Notes: generated by a model from the sequence alone, not told the origin. 41,443 nucleotides of DNA from Clostridiales bacterium (GCA_022786995.1 JALFUW010000001.1:1-41443), one strand, 5' to 3'; positions 29,689-38,373 are shown, counted from the first letter of the stretch. Translations and numbers: made by a program.

Positions 29689-31064
29689 AGCTCTGGAAAA
29701 AGATTTCTCTGATTTGCGGTGTCATCCTGATTGTAGTTGTTTCTGTATGTTCCGGCATTCTTCTTATGCAGACGCGGCAGCAGATGCTCTCCTTGAAGTA
29801 TTCCAGTACGGAGCAGAAGCTGGGCAGTCTCACTCGCTCTTTTTCGGAAATGATGAACCATTACTACTCCGAAAACGATTCGGAAGTGGTAAACCGCTCT
29901 CTGGCACGCTATTGCTTTTCCTATTATGCAGACGCTTCCGCAGTGCTGCTGATCGGTGACGACACCGTCTACTCCCGGACAGATATCCGCCCGGAGGAAT
30001 ATCTAAGTATATCCCAGCATGATTCCGCAAAACAATTTACTGGCAAAATCGGCGGACGGCATATCCTGATCTTTGGCAGTGCCGTTGATCTTCTCAGCGT
30101 GGGAGACAGTATCTGTGCCGTTTATCTTGTAGAAGATATTACGCCCGTCTATGACAGGATTACCAACCTATTCTGGATGTTCCTTGGAATCGGAAGCAGC
30201 ATGATCCTCGTGGGGCTTCTCCTGATCATGGTGCTGGTACGGTGCTCCCTGAACCCACTGTCAGAACTACAGGCCACCGCTGCCCGGATTGCGGAGGGTA
30301 ATTATCAGGAGCGGACAAGCGTCGAACATACCGATGAAGTGGGTGCCTTGGCTGTAGATTTTAACCGAATGGCGGATGCCGTGGAGCAGCGCATTCAGGA
30401 ACTTACGGAGCAGGCTCGTCGTCAGGAACTTTTCATCGGCGGAGTCACCCACGAATTCAAGACGCCGCTGACCGCCCTGATTCTCCACGCGGATCTGTTG
30501 CAAAACACCTGCATGGAGGAAGAAGAGCAACTTGCTTCCCTCCAGCATATTGAGCAGCAGGCAAAATGGCTTGAACGGCTGGTGCAGAAAATGCTGAAGC
30601 TGATTACCCTACAGCAGGCGCTTGTACTGAAACCTGTATCCGTGCCCGAACTTCTGGAGCAGGTTCGGGATACCGTGGCGGAAAAGTTTCGTGCCTGCGG
30701 GGTTACTCTGGAAATCCAGTGTCAGGTGGCTTTTATGTCGCTGGATGCTGACCTCATGTGTTCCGCCCTTGTGAACCTGACGGAAAATGCCTGCAAAGCA
30801 TCTTCTTCCGGGCAAACGGTTATTCTCCGTGCCTATGATTCCACGCTGGAAGTAGTGGATAACGGTATCGGTATCCCGCAGGACGCCCTGTCCCGGATTA
30901 CCGAGCCGTTCTATATGGTGGATAAATCCCGCAGCAAAAAGCACGGCGGCGTGGGTCTGGGACTTGCCTTGGTACAGGAAATTGTGAAAGCCCATGGCGC
31001 GGCTTTGGTGTTTGACAGCACCCCCAGTCAAGGTACAACTGCCCGAATCCGCCTACATCCGTAA
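29685..31064 (+). CDS. Sensor histidine kinase
   Basis: Predicted 459-aa membrane kinase, coupled to the regulator gene by an ATGA overlap. First membrane helix ~7-27 (ISLICGVILIVVVSVCSGIL), an extracytoplasmic sensor domain of ~135 residues, second helix (MFLGIGSSMILVGLLLIMVL), HAMP linker (LNPLSELQATAARIAEGNYQ), H-box with phospho-acceptor His256 (GGVTHEFKTPL), N-box (LVNLTENACKAS), G1 (VVDNGIGIP) and G2 (GGVGLGLALVQ). All catalytic motifs are intact. The sensed signal cannot be read from the sequence. Confidence 0.92.
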   Translation: MKLWKKISLICGVILIVVVSVCSGILLMQTRQQMLSLKYSSTEQKLGSLTRSFSEMMNHYYSENDSEVVNRSLARYCFSYYADASAVLLIGDDTVYSRTDIRPEEYLSISQHDSAKQFTGKIGGRHILIFGSAVDLLSVGDSICAVYLVEDITPVYDRITNLFWMFLGIGSSMILVGLLLIMVLVRCSLNPLSELQATAARIAEGNYQERTSVEHTDEVGALAVDFNRMADAVEQRIQELTEQARRQELFIGGVTHEFKTPLTALILHADLLQNTCMEEEEQLASLQHIEQQAKWLERLVQKMLKLITLQQALVLKPVSVPELLEQVRDTVAEKFRACGVTLEIQCQVAFMSLDADLMCSALVNLTENACKASSSGQTVILRAYDSTLEVVDNGIGIPQDALSRITEPFYMVDKSRSKKHGGVGLGLALVQEIVKAHGAALVFDSTPSQGTTARIRLHP

Positions 31065-31070
31065 TTAAAC

Positions 31071-31114
31071 GGTAATCACATGGTAACGACTTTTCTGTAT
31101 GTGCTGTTTACAAT
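31071..31114 (+). promoter_or_regulatory. Response-regulator site and promoter of the lipoprotein gene
   Basis: GGTAA at 31071-31075 and 31082-31086 (11-bp period), then 22 bases to the -10 box TACAAT (31109-31114). Repeat, period and distance equal those at 28946-28989, so the same regulator very likely controls both. Confidence 0.65.
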
Positions 31115-31144
31115 GAAAGCACATCAAAGAAAGGAGCACACAAC

Positions 31145-32602
31145 ATGAAAAAACGAATTTGTGCAATATTGGCGGCAGCCATGATGTTCTCAACATTTGC
31201 AGGATGTCATAAGGTGCAGGACAATTTCCCTGCCAATGAAATCATCTCGAACAGTACGGCAGATACGGCTGAGAGCAGCGGGACTTTGCTTGCGGACTTC
31301 CCCGTACCGGATCGGTTCGCCGGGGATTGGACCGGGGTGGAGGGTTGTGTCACCGTCCACGTGGATGCAGCGATTTCCCTCCCGGAGGTGGACACCATTC
31401 CCACGGCAACGGTGAAACGACATTTCTTTACCCAGGAGGACGCGGATAACCTCCGGGAGGTGTTCACCAGCGACACCCCCTTCTATGAAGAAAACATTGT
31501 AACAAAGCAGTCCCTCCAGAAACGGCTGGAAGTGTACTATGACATGGAGCGGGGCGTGATTCCCATTCAACTGGACGGAGGCAATACCAAAGAGGTGCTG
31601 GAAGGTTACATAGAGCGCACAAAAGCAGCAATCGAGGAAGCCCCGGATGAATCCGATTGTATCCCCAAGGATTTCATCCTTCAAAAAGAATCCGATTACC
31701 CTGAGCGTGATGAACTGTCAGGCTGGTCAGAGGCGGATGGAAGAAAAATCCATTACAGTATTCATAATATGCGGGACTTTGGCATTGGAACCAGTGCAAC
31801 AGTATATCTGGACGGTTACGGCAACAACAATTTCTGCTGTGCCTATGAATTGGAAGAAGTTCCAGATATGCTTACCTCTATAGAACCAACCATCTCAGAA
31901 AAGGAAGCCATTGCCATGGGCGATGCGCTGCTGGAACGCCTTGGGGTGCGGGACATGGTCTGTGACCAGATCAGTGCAGTGAACTACTACACGGTAAACT
32001 ATTTGCTGTCGTATTACACAGACAATTCGATTGCGGGGAATAGCATCGATGAGATTCATGACGCCGGCTACAAAATGCGCTATGTCCGCAGTGTGGGTGG
32101 GGTTCCTGTTATCTATACGGAGAATTCCGGCTCTGCATCCCCGGAGGGAGAGTCTGACCTTCAGACCTGGGGCTATGAGCAGATGGAAATCTATGTAAAC
32201 AAAGACGGTGTTGTTTACTTCTTGTGGGCACAGCCTTACGAGCAGCCTAAAGTTGAAACTATCGCTGCTGAGCTTCTTCCCTTTTCCGATATTCAGGATA
32301 TCTTTGCCAAGATGATTATGGTTACCAACGAAGACCTGCTGGCAATCAACATCAAAAACGGTTTTGAGGTTCATGAAAGCAAGGATGTTCATGATGTAAC
32401 GCTGCGCCTGATGCGCGTTCGGGACAAGGACAATGTCACGGAAGGCAGGTTGATTCCCGTATGGGACTTCTGGGCGCTGGACAAAGCCCACGCCGTTGAC
32501 CGCAGCTACAGCAAATATGTTTATGAGGATGGATATGAACGGGTCGTCCTGACAATCAACGCCCTGGACGGGACGATTATTGACCGGAATTTGGGATACT
32601 GA
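31145..32602 (+). CDS. Lipoprotein, DUF6034-like
   Basis: Predicted 485-aa exported lipoprotein. The signal peptide (KKRICAILAAAMMFSTFAGC) ends in a lipobox with Cys21. The mature part is soluble and acidic, with segments such as WTGVEGCVTVHVDAAISLPE, IPIQLDGGNTKEVLEGYIER and IPVWDFWALDKAH. I recall this type as DUF6034 proteins that sit beside two-component systems in Clostridia. AAAGGAGC lies before ATG 31145. It shares the GGTAA promoter arrangement with the kinase operon, so it could be an output or signal modulator for the sensor. Terminator follows at 32639. Confidence 0.8.
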   Translation: MKKRICAILAAAMMFSTFAGCHKVQDNFPANEIISNSTADTAESSGTLLADFPVPDRFAGDWTGVEGCVTVHVDAAISLPEVDTIPTATVKRHFFTQEDADNLREVFTSDTPFYEENIVTKQSLQKRLEVYYDMERGVIPIQLDGGNTKEVLEGYIERTKAAIEEAPDESDCIPKDFILQKESDYPERDELSGWSEADGRKIHYSIHNMRDFGIGTSATVYLDGYGNNNFCCAYELEEVPDMLTSIEPTISEKEAIAMGDALLERLGVRDMVCDQISAVNYYTVNYLLSYYTDNSIAGNSIDEIHDAGYKMRYVRSVGGVPVIYTENSGSASPEGESDLQTWGYEQMEIYVNKDGVVYFLWAQPYEQPKVETIAAELLPFSDIQDIFAKMIMVTNEDLLAINIKNGFEVHESKDVHDVTLRLMRVRDKDNVTEGRLIPVWDFWALDKAHAVDRSYSKYVYEDGYERVVLTINALDGTIIDRNLGY

Positions 32603-32638
32603 AACTGAAGTAATTGTCTGGCAATAGCCTCAGAATAA

Positions 32639-32672
32639 AACGTCCAGTAAGCGTAAATGTTTACTGGACGTT
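32639..32672 (+). terminator. Terminator of the lipoprotein gene
   Basis: AACGTCCAGTAA (32639-32650) and TTACTGGACGTT (32661-32672) form a perfect 12-bp stem around a 10-base loop, followed by CTTCAT. The symmetric stem may work in both directions. Confidence 0.7.
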
Positions 32673-32828
32673 CTTCATAATGATTGTCTATTCTTAAGAT
32701 TGTAAACAATCCTTTAAGAATGCCGGGAGGCATTTGTACCAAACAGGCAGATTATAAAATTGATATGGAAATATCGTTACCATCTATTCTGAGGGTAGAA
32801 TATTGCTGTTATAGAACCTTCATGGGAC

Positions 32829-33077
32829 TTGATTCCCATAGTGATGGTTGACGGTATTTTGTATTTGGATACAGGCAGAACCAGTACAGTAAAATTCAGC
32901 TGCGGGAATATGGATTGGGAAATCACTTCTCAGGTGCCTCAGAGCCAAAAGCCAACCATCGATGACCGGTCAAATTTCGGAACGGGTTATGGTTATCAGT
33001 ATGGAGCTGAAGAAGGCACAATTGAGATCTATATAAATCAGAAATGGTGTGTCTTTTCTGCAGAAGGAACAAATTGA
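32829..33077 (+). pseudogene. C-terminal remnant of an exported or anti-sigma-associated domain
   Basis: Open frame of about 82 codons with only a TTG at 32829 and no ribosome site. It reads PIVMVDGILYLDTGRTSTVK, later SQKPTIDDRSNFGTGYGYQY and GAEEGTIEIYINQKWCVF. This is a small extracellular domain seen at the C-terminus of Firmicutes membrane or lipoproteins; signal peptide and N-terminus are missing. It is probably a leftover of a deleted gene. The preceding 32673-32828 holds nothing else I can support. Confidence 0.55.
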
Positions 33078-33084
33078 GTAGATA

Positions 33085-33136
33085 ATAATTATGCCCTGGT
33101 ATGGACCCTGACAGATCTATACCAGGGCATAATTAT
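33085..33136 (+). terminator. Long perfect inverted repeat, probable terminator
   Basis: ATAATTATGCCCTGGTAT (33085-33102) is perfectly matched by its complement at 33119-33136, an 18-bp stem with a 16-base loop. It follows the remnant above by 7 bases. The flanks (GATAATA before the stem, GATTTGATG after it) are AT-rich but hold no clear T run. Confidence 0.6.
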
Positions 33137-33257
33137 GATTTGATGTATAAATGAAGGGCCTTATGAAGAGTAATTCTCCTCGTTTTAGAGATAGCTTAGA
33201 GTCATAGATTGTAGACTTGTTTCCAAATGCAGTAAATGTAAAAGGGGACCATGGAAC

Positions 33258-34127
33258 ATGAGAATGAAATTGATAAGCAAACAACCAATTTCAAAGCAAA
33301 TAATAATCTATTGGTCGTTTCTCCTTCCCAATCTATTTGGTGTGCTGTATTTCTCACTGATCCCTATGATGCAGGTCCTGTTCAGATCCTTTCAAAGTGC
33401 CATCGGCGGCAGGTGGGTGGGGATCCAGAATTATGTGACTGTGATGGGAAATGCCGCTTTTCAACGGGCCATTGCCAATACAGGTAAATTTACAGCAGTT
33501 TGTATTCCATTGCTGATCGTGATTTCTCTTGCCCTTGCAGTGTTGCTGTATTCTATACCTGCTGTTGGCAGCGCCTTACGCAGCATCTTTCTGATGCCCA
33601 TGGCCGTCCCGGCGGCCTCTGTGGTGCTGGTGTGGAAGGCGTTATTCCACAAAAAAGGACTCATCAACGGTGCTCTTCTTGCGCTGGGCGGCAGCGGGGT
33701 GGACTGGATGGGCTCCGGGGCGGCTTTTTGGATGCTGGTCATCAGCTACCTCTGGAAAAACCTGGGATATACCGTGGTTTTGTGGATGGCCGGTCTTGCG
33801 GGCATCCCGGAGAGCGTGTATGAAGCAGCCCAGGTGGATGGAGCCAATGCCTTGCAGACCTTTCTGCATATTACCCTTCCAAACCTGAGAGGGTCAGCCT
33901 ATACCATTACCGTACTGTCTCTGCTGAATTCTTTCAAGGTGTTCCGGGAGGCGTGGCTGGTGGCGGGAGATTACCCCCATGAAAGTATGTACTTATTGCA
34001 GCACCTGTATAACAACTGGTTCCGGGAGCTGGATTTTGATAAGATCGCCGCGGCCTCTGTGATGACTTCAGCCGTAGTTTTCATCCTGATCGGATTTCTG
34101 CGCAAAGCCTGGGATGGAGAGGATTAG
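33258..34127 (+). CDS. Sugar-type ABC transporter permease (MalF/UgpA-like)
   Basis: Predicted 289 aa with about six membrane helices (for example ITIYW-like start, TAVCIPLLIVISLALAVLLY, LRSIFLMPMAVPAASVVLVW, FWMLVISYLWKNLGYTVVLW). The cytoplasmic EAA loop EAAQVDGANALQTFLHITLP is the site that contacts the ATPase. ATG 33258 with AAAAGGGG upstream. It forms a pair with the next gene. No solute-binding protein or ATPase gene is in the window, so the transporter would depend on components elsewhere or is a remnant operon. Confidence 0.88.
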   Translation: MRMKLISKQPISKQIIIYWSFLLPNLFGVLYFSLIPMMQVLFRSFQSAIGGRWVGIQNYVTVMGNAAFQRAIANTGKFTAVCIPLLIVISLALAVLLYSIPAVGSALRSIFLMPMAVPAASVVLVWKALFHKKGLINGALLALGGSGVDWMGSGAAFWMLVISYLWKNLGYTVVLWMAGLAGIPESVYEAAQVDGANALQTFLHITLPNLRGSAYTITVLSLLNSFKVFREAWLVAGDYPHESMYLLQHLYNNWFRELDFDKIAAASVMTSAVVFILIGFLRKAWDGED

Positions 34128-34130
34128 AAT

Positions 34131-34979
34131 ATGAAAATAGTCAGAAAATCTATGCTTTTCACGGCTTTGCTGGCACTGACCCTTTTGCTCTGCTTTCCCA
34201 TTTGGTTTGCGGTAACAGGGGCGTTTTCAGCCCAGTGGGAATTGGAGGTGAAATTGTCTCCGGTTTTTGTCAACACCGATGGTATGGCGGCATGGTCCGT
34301 GCTGCCTGCGGCGCCCACGCTGAAATCTCTGGTGGAGGTGCTGCTGGACAGTCCGGGCTTTTTCACCATGTTCTGGAACTCCGTTACAATATCCGTCTGC
34401 ATCCTGGCGGGGCAGTTATTGGTGGATGTTTCCGCAGCTTGGGCACTGGCCCAGTTCCCACTAAAAGGGAAAAAGACGATCCTCAGCCTATATATCGTTT
34501 TGATGCTTATGCCTTTTCAGGTTCTAATGTTTCCGCAATATCTGGTGTTGAACAACCTGGAATTGTTGGATACTCTGGGAGCTGTGATTTTGCCTGCCGT
34601 GTTTTCCACATTTCCTGTTTTCATCCTGCACCGCTTCTTCAAAGCGATACCCCAGGAAATCCTGGAGGCTGCCCGGCTGGACGGTGCGGGGGAACTGCGG
34701 ATCTTTTGCCAAATTGGCATCCCCATGGGTGCACCGGGTATTATGTCTGTATGTATCCTGACCTTCCTGGATTCCTGGAATATGATCGAGCAGCCTATGA
34801 CCTACATAAAAACCAAGTCACTGTGGCCACTATCCCTATTCCTGCCGGAAATCGGTATGGAAGAAATGGGCGTGGGGTTTGCGGCGGCACTGATGATGCT
34901 GATCCCGGCTCTTTTGCTGTTTTTGGGATGCCAGGAGTATTTGGAACAGGGAATTGCTATGTCGGGAGGGAAAGACTGA
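34131..34979 (+). CDS. Carbohydrate ABC transporter permease (MalG/UgpE-like)
   Basis: Predicted 282 aa, three bases after the first permease. Membrane helices include SMLFTALLALTLLLCFPIWF and TILSLYIVLMLMPFQVLMF. The EAA loop EAARLDGAGELRIFCQIGIP is intact. N-terminal layout is that of the second subunit of sugar-type importers. It ends one base before the truncated adaptor gene. A closely spaced trio of two permeases and an adaptor suggests the original operon was larger. Confidence 0.88.
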   Translation: MKIVRKSMLFTALLALTLLLCFPIWFAVTGAFSAQWELEVKLSPVFVNTDGMAAWSVLPAAPTLKSLVEVLLDSPGFFTMFWNSVTISVCILAGQLLVDVSAAWALAQFPLKGKKTILSLYIVLMLMPFQVLMFPQYLVLNNLELLDTLGAVILPAVFSTFPVFILHRFFKAIPQEILEAARLDGAGELRIFCQIGIPMGAPGIMSVCILTFLDSWNMIEQPMTYIKTKSLWPLSLFLPEIGMEEMGVGFAAALMMLIPALLLFLGCQEYLEQGIAMSGGKD

Positions 34980-34980
34980 G

Positions 34981-35120
34981 ATGTATCTGAAAAAAGAGAA
35001 AGGCCGTATCTGGAAGTTGGTGGGATTCTTCTTCGTCGGGATGATCCTGTTTACGCTGCTGTCCAGAGCAGTCTACCAGCACGGCACTGCCGTGGTGACC
35101 ACTGAGGCCCCCAGCAGCGG
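34981..35120 (+). pseudogene. 5' fragment of an HlyD/RND-type periplasmic adaptor gene
   Basis: The frame begins MYLKKEKGRIWKLVGFFFVG with a membrane anchor (FFFVGMILFTLLSRAVYQ) and HGTAVVTTEAPSSGVI, as at the N-terminus of membrane-fusion adaptor proteins. After about 47 codons similarity ends and the frame runs on (RTGTGTYN...) to a stop near 35247 in what is clearly a different gene's reading frame. The rest of the adaptor is deleted. The breakpoint is near 35120. Confidence 0.65.
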
Positions 35121-35170
35121 CGTCATTAGAACTGGAACAGGAACCTACAACCTTCATCGAATGGCAAAGT

Positions 35171-35926
35171 GTGTATCCACAAAACATTCCTGCAGGTTAC
35201 GCACTGGAATACGTTGGAGATCGGGCCTACGGTCAGCAGAGCATTGAGTGGAAGAATCAGGATGGTAACTTGATTTCCTATACACTGTATTTCCGATTGG
35301 GTCAGTATGGACGTGAATTTGAAGGCTCAGGTGAACCGGAAGTCGTATCGATCAATGGTCATACAGGCTACAAAACAGGAAATAGTCTGCTCTGGACTGA
35401 CGAAGAACTGGGCTTTGCCTATGATCTTCATGTGACCGGAGATGTGGACTTGATTGCATTGGCCCAGTCTGTTGCTCCCGGCCCGGAACTGCCCATTACC
35501 AACAATGATTTTACAACGAAAGCTTTGGAACAACTGGGAGATTACAGTATCACTGTATTGCCGGACAATATGGTGGAAGATGGCCTTACCGGTGCCCCTC
35601 TTGAAGGTGAAGACGATTGGTATTCCTATGTCCGCAGATGGTATTATGATAAGACAAACAACGATCAAGTCTATTTTACCTATGAAACATATCTGACAGA
35701 CTGCACCACCGAAGAAGAGGTCCTCAGGCTGTTTGTAAGCGGAATGACAGAGCCTGAATTTGTGACCATTAACGGTTATCCAGGCATTACCATGCAGGAT
35801 GGTAACAGAGCTTACGTTGCATGGATGGATGGCGATGCGAAGAAGGGTGTCAGCTTCCAGATGTTCAGTGAGCAGTTTACTGTTGATGAACTTCTGAAAA
35901 TGGCTGAGAGTGTACAGAACCAATAA
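35171..35926 (+). CDS. DUF4367-type protein fragment (5' end deleted)
   Basis: From a GTG at 35171 the frame gives 251 residues; it is open upstream to 35099, with LELEQEPTTFIEWQS before the GTG. Two similar units, each ending in a short helix after a beta-sandwich, read IPAGYALEYVGDRAYGQQSI, then VSINGHTGYKTGNSLLWTDE, and in the second VTINGYPGITMQDGNRAYVA, then FTVDELLKMAESV. This is the extracellular DUF4367 layout seen at the C-terminus of ECF anti-sigma and related membrane proteins. The N-terminal cytoplasmic and membrane parts are replaced by the adaptor gene's 5' end. Probably not expressed as a working protein. It is followed by a strong terminator. Confidence 0.6.
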   Translation: MYPQNIPAGYALEYVGDRAYGQQSIEWKNQDGNLISYTLYFRLGQYGREFEGSGEPEVVSINGHTGYKTGNSLLWTDEELGFAYDLHVTGDVDLIALAQSVAPGPELPITNNDFTTKALEQLGDYSITVLPDNMVEDGLTGAPLEGEDDWYSYVRRWYYDKTNNDQVYFTYETYLTDCTTEEEVLRLFVSGMTEPEFVTINGYPGITMQDGNRAYVAWMDGDAKKGVSFQMFSEQFTVDELLKMAESVQNQ

Positions 35927-35942
35927 TACTTAATACTATCAC

Positions 35943-35977
35943 CCCGGAACCATATGTTGATATGGTTCCGGGTTTTT
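35943..35977 (+). terminator. Strong intrinsic terminator
   Basis: CCCGGAACCATAT (35943-35955), loop GTTG, ATATGGTTCCGGG (35960-35972), then TTTTT. Perfect 13-bp stem. Confidence 0.85.
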
Positions 35978-36002
35978 ACATCTTCTCAATTTTAGGAAAA
36001 GT

Positions 36003-36060
36003 GTTATGATATAGTGTGACGTAACCAGATAAGTTTCGTACTACTAGGGTGAGGAACGAA
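36003..36060 (+). promoter_or_regulatory. Promoter/leader of ECF sigma operon 1
   Basis: GTTATGAT (36003-36010; TATGAT as a likely -10) is followed 43 bases after its first base by AGGGTGAGGAACGAA (36046-36060). The same elements with the same 43-base distance precede the second sigma operon (38295 and 38338), so this looks like a shared promoter and 5' leader. Confidence 0.5.
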
Positions 36061-36080
36061 TTGAAAGGATGTGAACCTCA

Positions 36081-36635
36081 TTGGAAGATATAAAAATCGT
36101 CGAATTGTTCTGGGCAAGAAATGAAGATGCCATTGCCGAGACAGATGCTACATATGGCAGAAAGCTCCGTGCACTGGCAAACAAAATTCTGAACAATCGA
36201 GAAGATGCAGAAGAAAGCGTGAGTGACACCTATATGAAAACATGGGAAATCATCCCTCCCCAACGTCCTGCCTACTTCTATGCGTTTATCGCTTCCATCT
36301 GCCGCCATCTCTCTTTTCACAAGGTTGACTGGAAACAGGCAGCCAAACGAAATGCCGAGGTCGTAACTTTGACAGAGGAAATGGAGCTGTGTATCCCGGA
36401 TACCAGCCGAGACCGGGAACTGGAAGGAAAGGAGCTTGGGCGAATCATGAATGCCTTCCTGGAGAGCCTCCCCAAAGACACCAGACTGATTTTCCTGCGG
36501 CGTTACTGGCACGTGGATACCATTGCAGAAATCGCTGCAAGGTATGGAATGACAGAAAGTAAAGTGAAAATGCAGCTGAGCCGCACCCGCGCAAAGCTGT
36601 GCTCTTATTTGGAAAGCGAGGGAATCTACGTATGA
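36081..36635 (+). CDS. ECF-type sigma factor 1
   Basis: Predicted 184-aa sigma-70 family protein with regions 2 and 4 only. Region 2: YGRKLRALANKILNNREDAE, then ESVSDTYMKTWEIIPPQRP. Region 4: FLRRYWHVDTIAEIAARYGM, then TESKVKMQLSRTRAKLCSYL, a full helix-turn-helix. The start is TTG 36081 after GAAAGGATG; the body begins MEDIKIVELFWARNEDAIAE. The stop overlaps the next gene (ATGA), the usual arrangement for a sigma and its membrane regulator. It is a close paralogue of the gene at 38374. Confidence 0.88.
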   Translation: MEDIKIVELFWARNEDAIAETDATYGRKLRALANKILNNREDAEESVSDTYMKTWEIIPPQRPAYFYAFIASICRHLSFHKVDWKQAAKRNAEVVTLTEEMELCIPDTSRDRELEGKELGRIMNAFLESLPKDTRLIFLRRYWHVDTIAEIAARYGMTESKVKMQLSRTRAKLCSYLESEGIYV

Positions 36636-38197
36636 ATGGACAGAATCTTCTGATTGGCCTGAGCCATATTGATCGAAAGTTTATTGAAGAATCAGAGAGT
36701 GATACGGTTTCCGGTATGAAGGGTACTTATGATAAATCTGGACAGGGAAGAAAGTTATTTCGCAAGCCTCTGCTAATTGTAGCCATTGTTGCTCTGATGC
36801 TTTTTCTGATGGGCTGTGCTGCAGTGGTACTGCTCCATCTGAATGATTTGAAAATAGGTGAACGAACTTACACCCAACATCCTCTTTACCTGGAAGATGG
36901 AACCAAAACCCCAGCTACAGAAAAGGTGAAGGAGATCATTTCCGTACAAGGTGTTGCTGAAAGCCCCAATCAGCAGGCTGCAAAAGAATGGTATGAGTTT
37001 ACCAAAGCTTATGATATTGCGCAGAAATACCCAGACGGTATCCCTGACTTTACGGCCCCCGATGCCTATGATGCCTACTGGGTTCTCACACAGGAACTTG
37101 TGGACAAAGTGGATGAAATTTGTAAGAAGTATGATCTGAAGCTGGCAGGCGAAGGCGCCCTGCTGCTGACACAGGCGGAAAGCCGCATCCCGGAGATCCT
37201 TGGCATCGATGGCATTCTCAAAAAAGACACTTCGGCGCAGGCTTCTTATGTTGGAGGCAGGTTCTATGAATGCGGAAACTTCAATCTGGACTACCGTGTT
37301 ACAGTCGATGGCCTTCAGGAAGTGAAAGTAGGATATTCCTATGCAGATAAGGCGTATTTCTCATCCTGGTATCTGATGATTGAGGAACCAGAGTCTGCCC
37401 GGGAGTGGAATTACACCACAAAAGATGGCACGGAACTGCTGCTGGTGAAGGATGCAGAATATGGTCATATCTTCTGCGACCGGGAGGACGCATTCCTGCA
37501 TATCCAGCTTGGTGGAAAGATGGAAGAAGTTCCGAACATGACAAAAGCGGAAATGGAAGCGGTTGCGGAGGTTTTGGACTATTCTTTGAAGTCTGGTAAG
37601 GTGGAGAATATGCACGCTTTGGCCCTGGAACTGGATGAACTGTACCGCACGCCCACCCCTGTTGATCCAGAGGAAGAGGCCCGGCGGCAGGCAGAATTTG
37701 AAGCTCACGAACGGCATGACAGCTTTGCGGATTTGATTGCCGATATGCGGGACAATGAGGACTATTTCACCAGATACAGCGGCAATACCTATCTGGACTT
37801 CTGGGAGACCATGGAATACTGCTTGATGGATGCAGACGGGAATGGCACAGAAGATCTGATTCTTGGAAGAAACGGAAATATTAACGCAATCTGGACCATG
37901 AAAAACGGAAAAACCGCCGGACTTCAGGGTAGCTGGGCGCAAGGATACCTTTGTGAAGGATATATTTTTGAGTTCGCAGTTCGGGAAGACGGTTCCCATT
38001 ACCATAGCTACACAAGCCTGATAACCGGAGAGGGAATGGGGGAGGTTTCTTACTATCCCAGTGACGGGGTCTGGCGTTACCAGAAAGGAAATGATATCAA
38101 AGAAATCACAGAGGCGGAAGCCTTTGAGATCATGAATTCCTATGCCCATGTTGAGCTGCCGGAAATGAAGCCTGTTAAGGATTTCCCGATGAATTAA
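36632..38197 (+). CDS. Membrane-anchored regulator (probable anti-sigma) of ECF sigma 1
   Basis: Predicted 521 aa. A short cytoplasmic part (MNGQNLLIGLSHIDRKFIEE) is followed by one membrane helix at ~47-67 (LLIVAIVALMLFLMGCAAVV) and a large extracellular domain. Start and membrane part match the partner of the second sigma. The C-terminal third differs: it has a calcium-loop-like stretch (MDADGNGTEDLILGRNGNIN) and a beta-rich end, instead of the DUF5643-type domain. It overlaps the sigma gene by four bases. The anti-sigma role is inferred from operon structure and topology. Confidence 0.75.
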   Translation: MNGQNLLIGLSHIDRKFIEESESDTVSGMKGTYDKSGQGRKLFRKPLLIVAIVALMLFLMGCAAVVLLHLNDLKIGERTYTQHPLYLEDGTKTPATEKVKEIISVQGVAESPNQQAAKEWYEFTKAYDIAQKYPDGIPDFTAPDAYDAYWVLTQELVDKVDEICKKYDLKLAGEGALLLTQAESRIPEILGIDGILKKDTSAQASYVGGRFYECGNFNLDYRVTVDGLQEVKVGYSYADKAYFSSWYLMIEEPESAREWNYTTKDGTELLLVKDAEYGHIFCDREDAFLHIQLGGKMEEVPNMTKAEMEAVAEVLDYSLKSGKVENMHALALELDELYRTPTPVDPEEEARRQAEFEAHERHDSFADLIADMRDNEDYFTRYSGNTYLDFWETMEYCLMDADGNGTEDLILGRNGNINAIWTMKNGKTAGLQGSWAQGYLCEGYIFEFAVREDGSHYHSYTSLITGEGMGEVSYYPSDGVWRYQKGNDIKEITEAEAFEIMNSYAHVELPEMKPVKDFPMN

Positions 38198-38241
38198 CAC
38201 TTGCATTTCACTTTTCAATCAAAGTACCAGCCGATGAACGC

Positions 38242-38285
38242 AGAGCCAGCTTCCCAGTGTAGGAAAGCTGGCTCTTTCCTTTTTT
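38242..38285 (+). terminator. Terminator of sigma operon 1
   Basis: AGAGCCAGCTT-CC (from 38242) pairs with GG-AAAGCTGGCTCT (ending 38275), then TTCCTTTTTT. Strong stem with one bulge. Confidence 0.8.
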
Positions 38286-38294
38286 ACAAAAAAT

Positions 38295-38352
38295 GTTATC
38301 ATGAGGTGTGAGGTTTTAAGACAAAAAACGGTCTATAAGGGTGAGGAACGAA
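38295..38352 (+). promoter_or_regulatory. Promoter/leader of ECF sigma operon 2
   Basis: GTTATCAT (38295-38302) then, 43 bases from its first base, AGGGTGAGGAACGAA (38338-38352), identical in the last 15 bases and in spacing to the leader at 36003-36060. TATCAT is the likely -10 box. Confidence 0.5.
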
Positions 38353-38373
38353 AATGCAAGTGAGGTGACCCAA

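Noticed and set aside
32521..32742. 73-aa minus-strand ORF
   Set aside because: Overlaps the lipoprotein 3' end and its terminator; no ribosome site.
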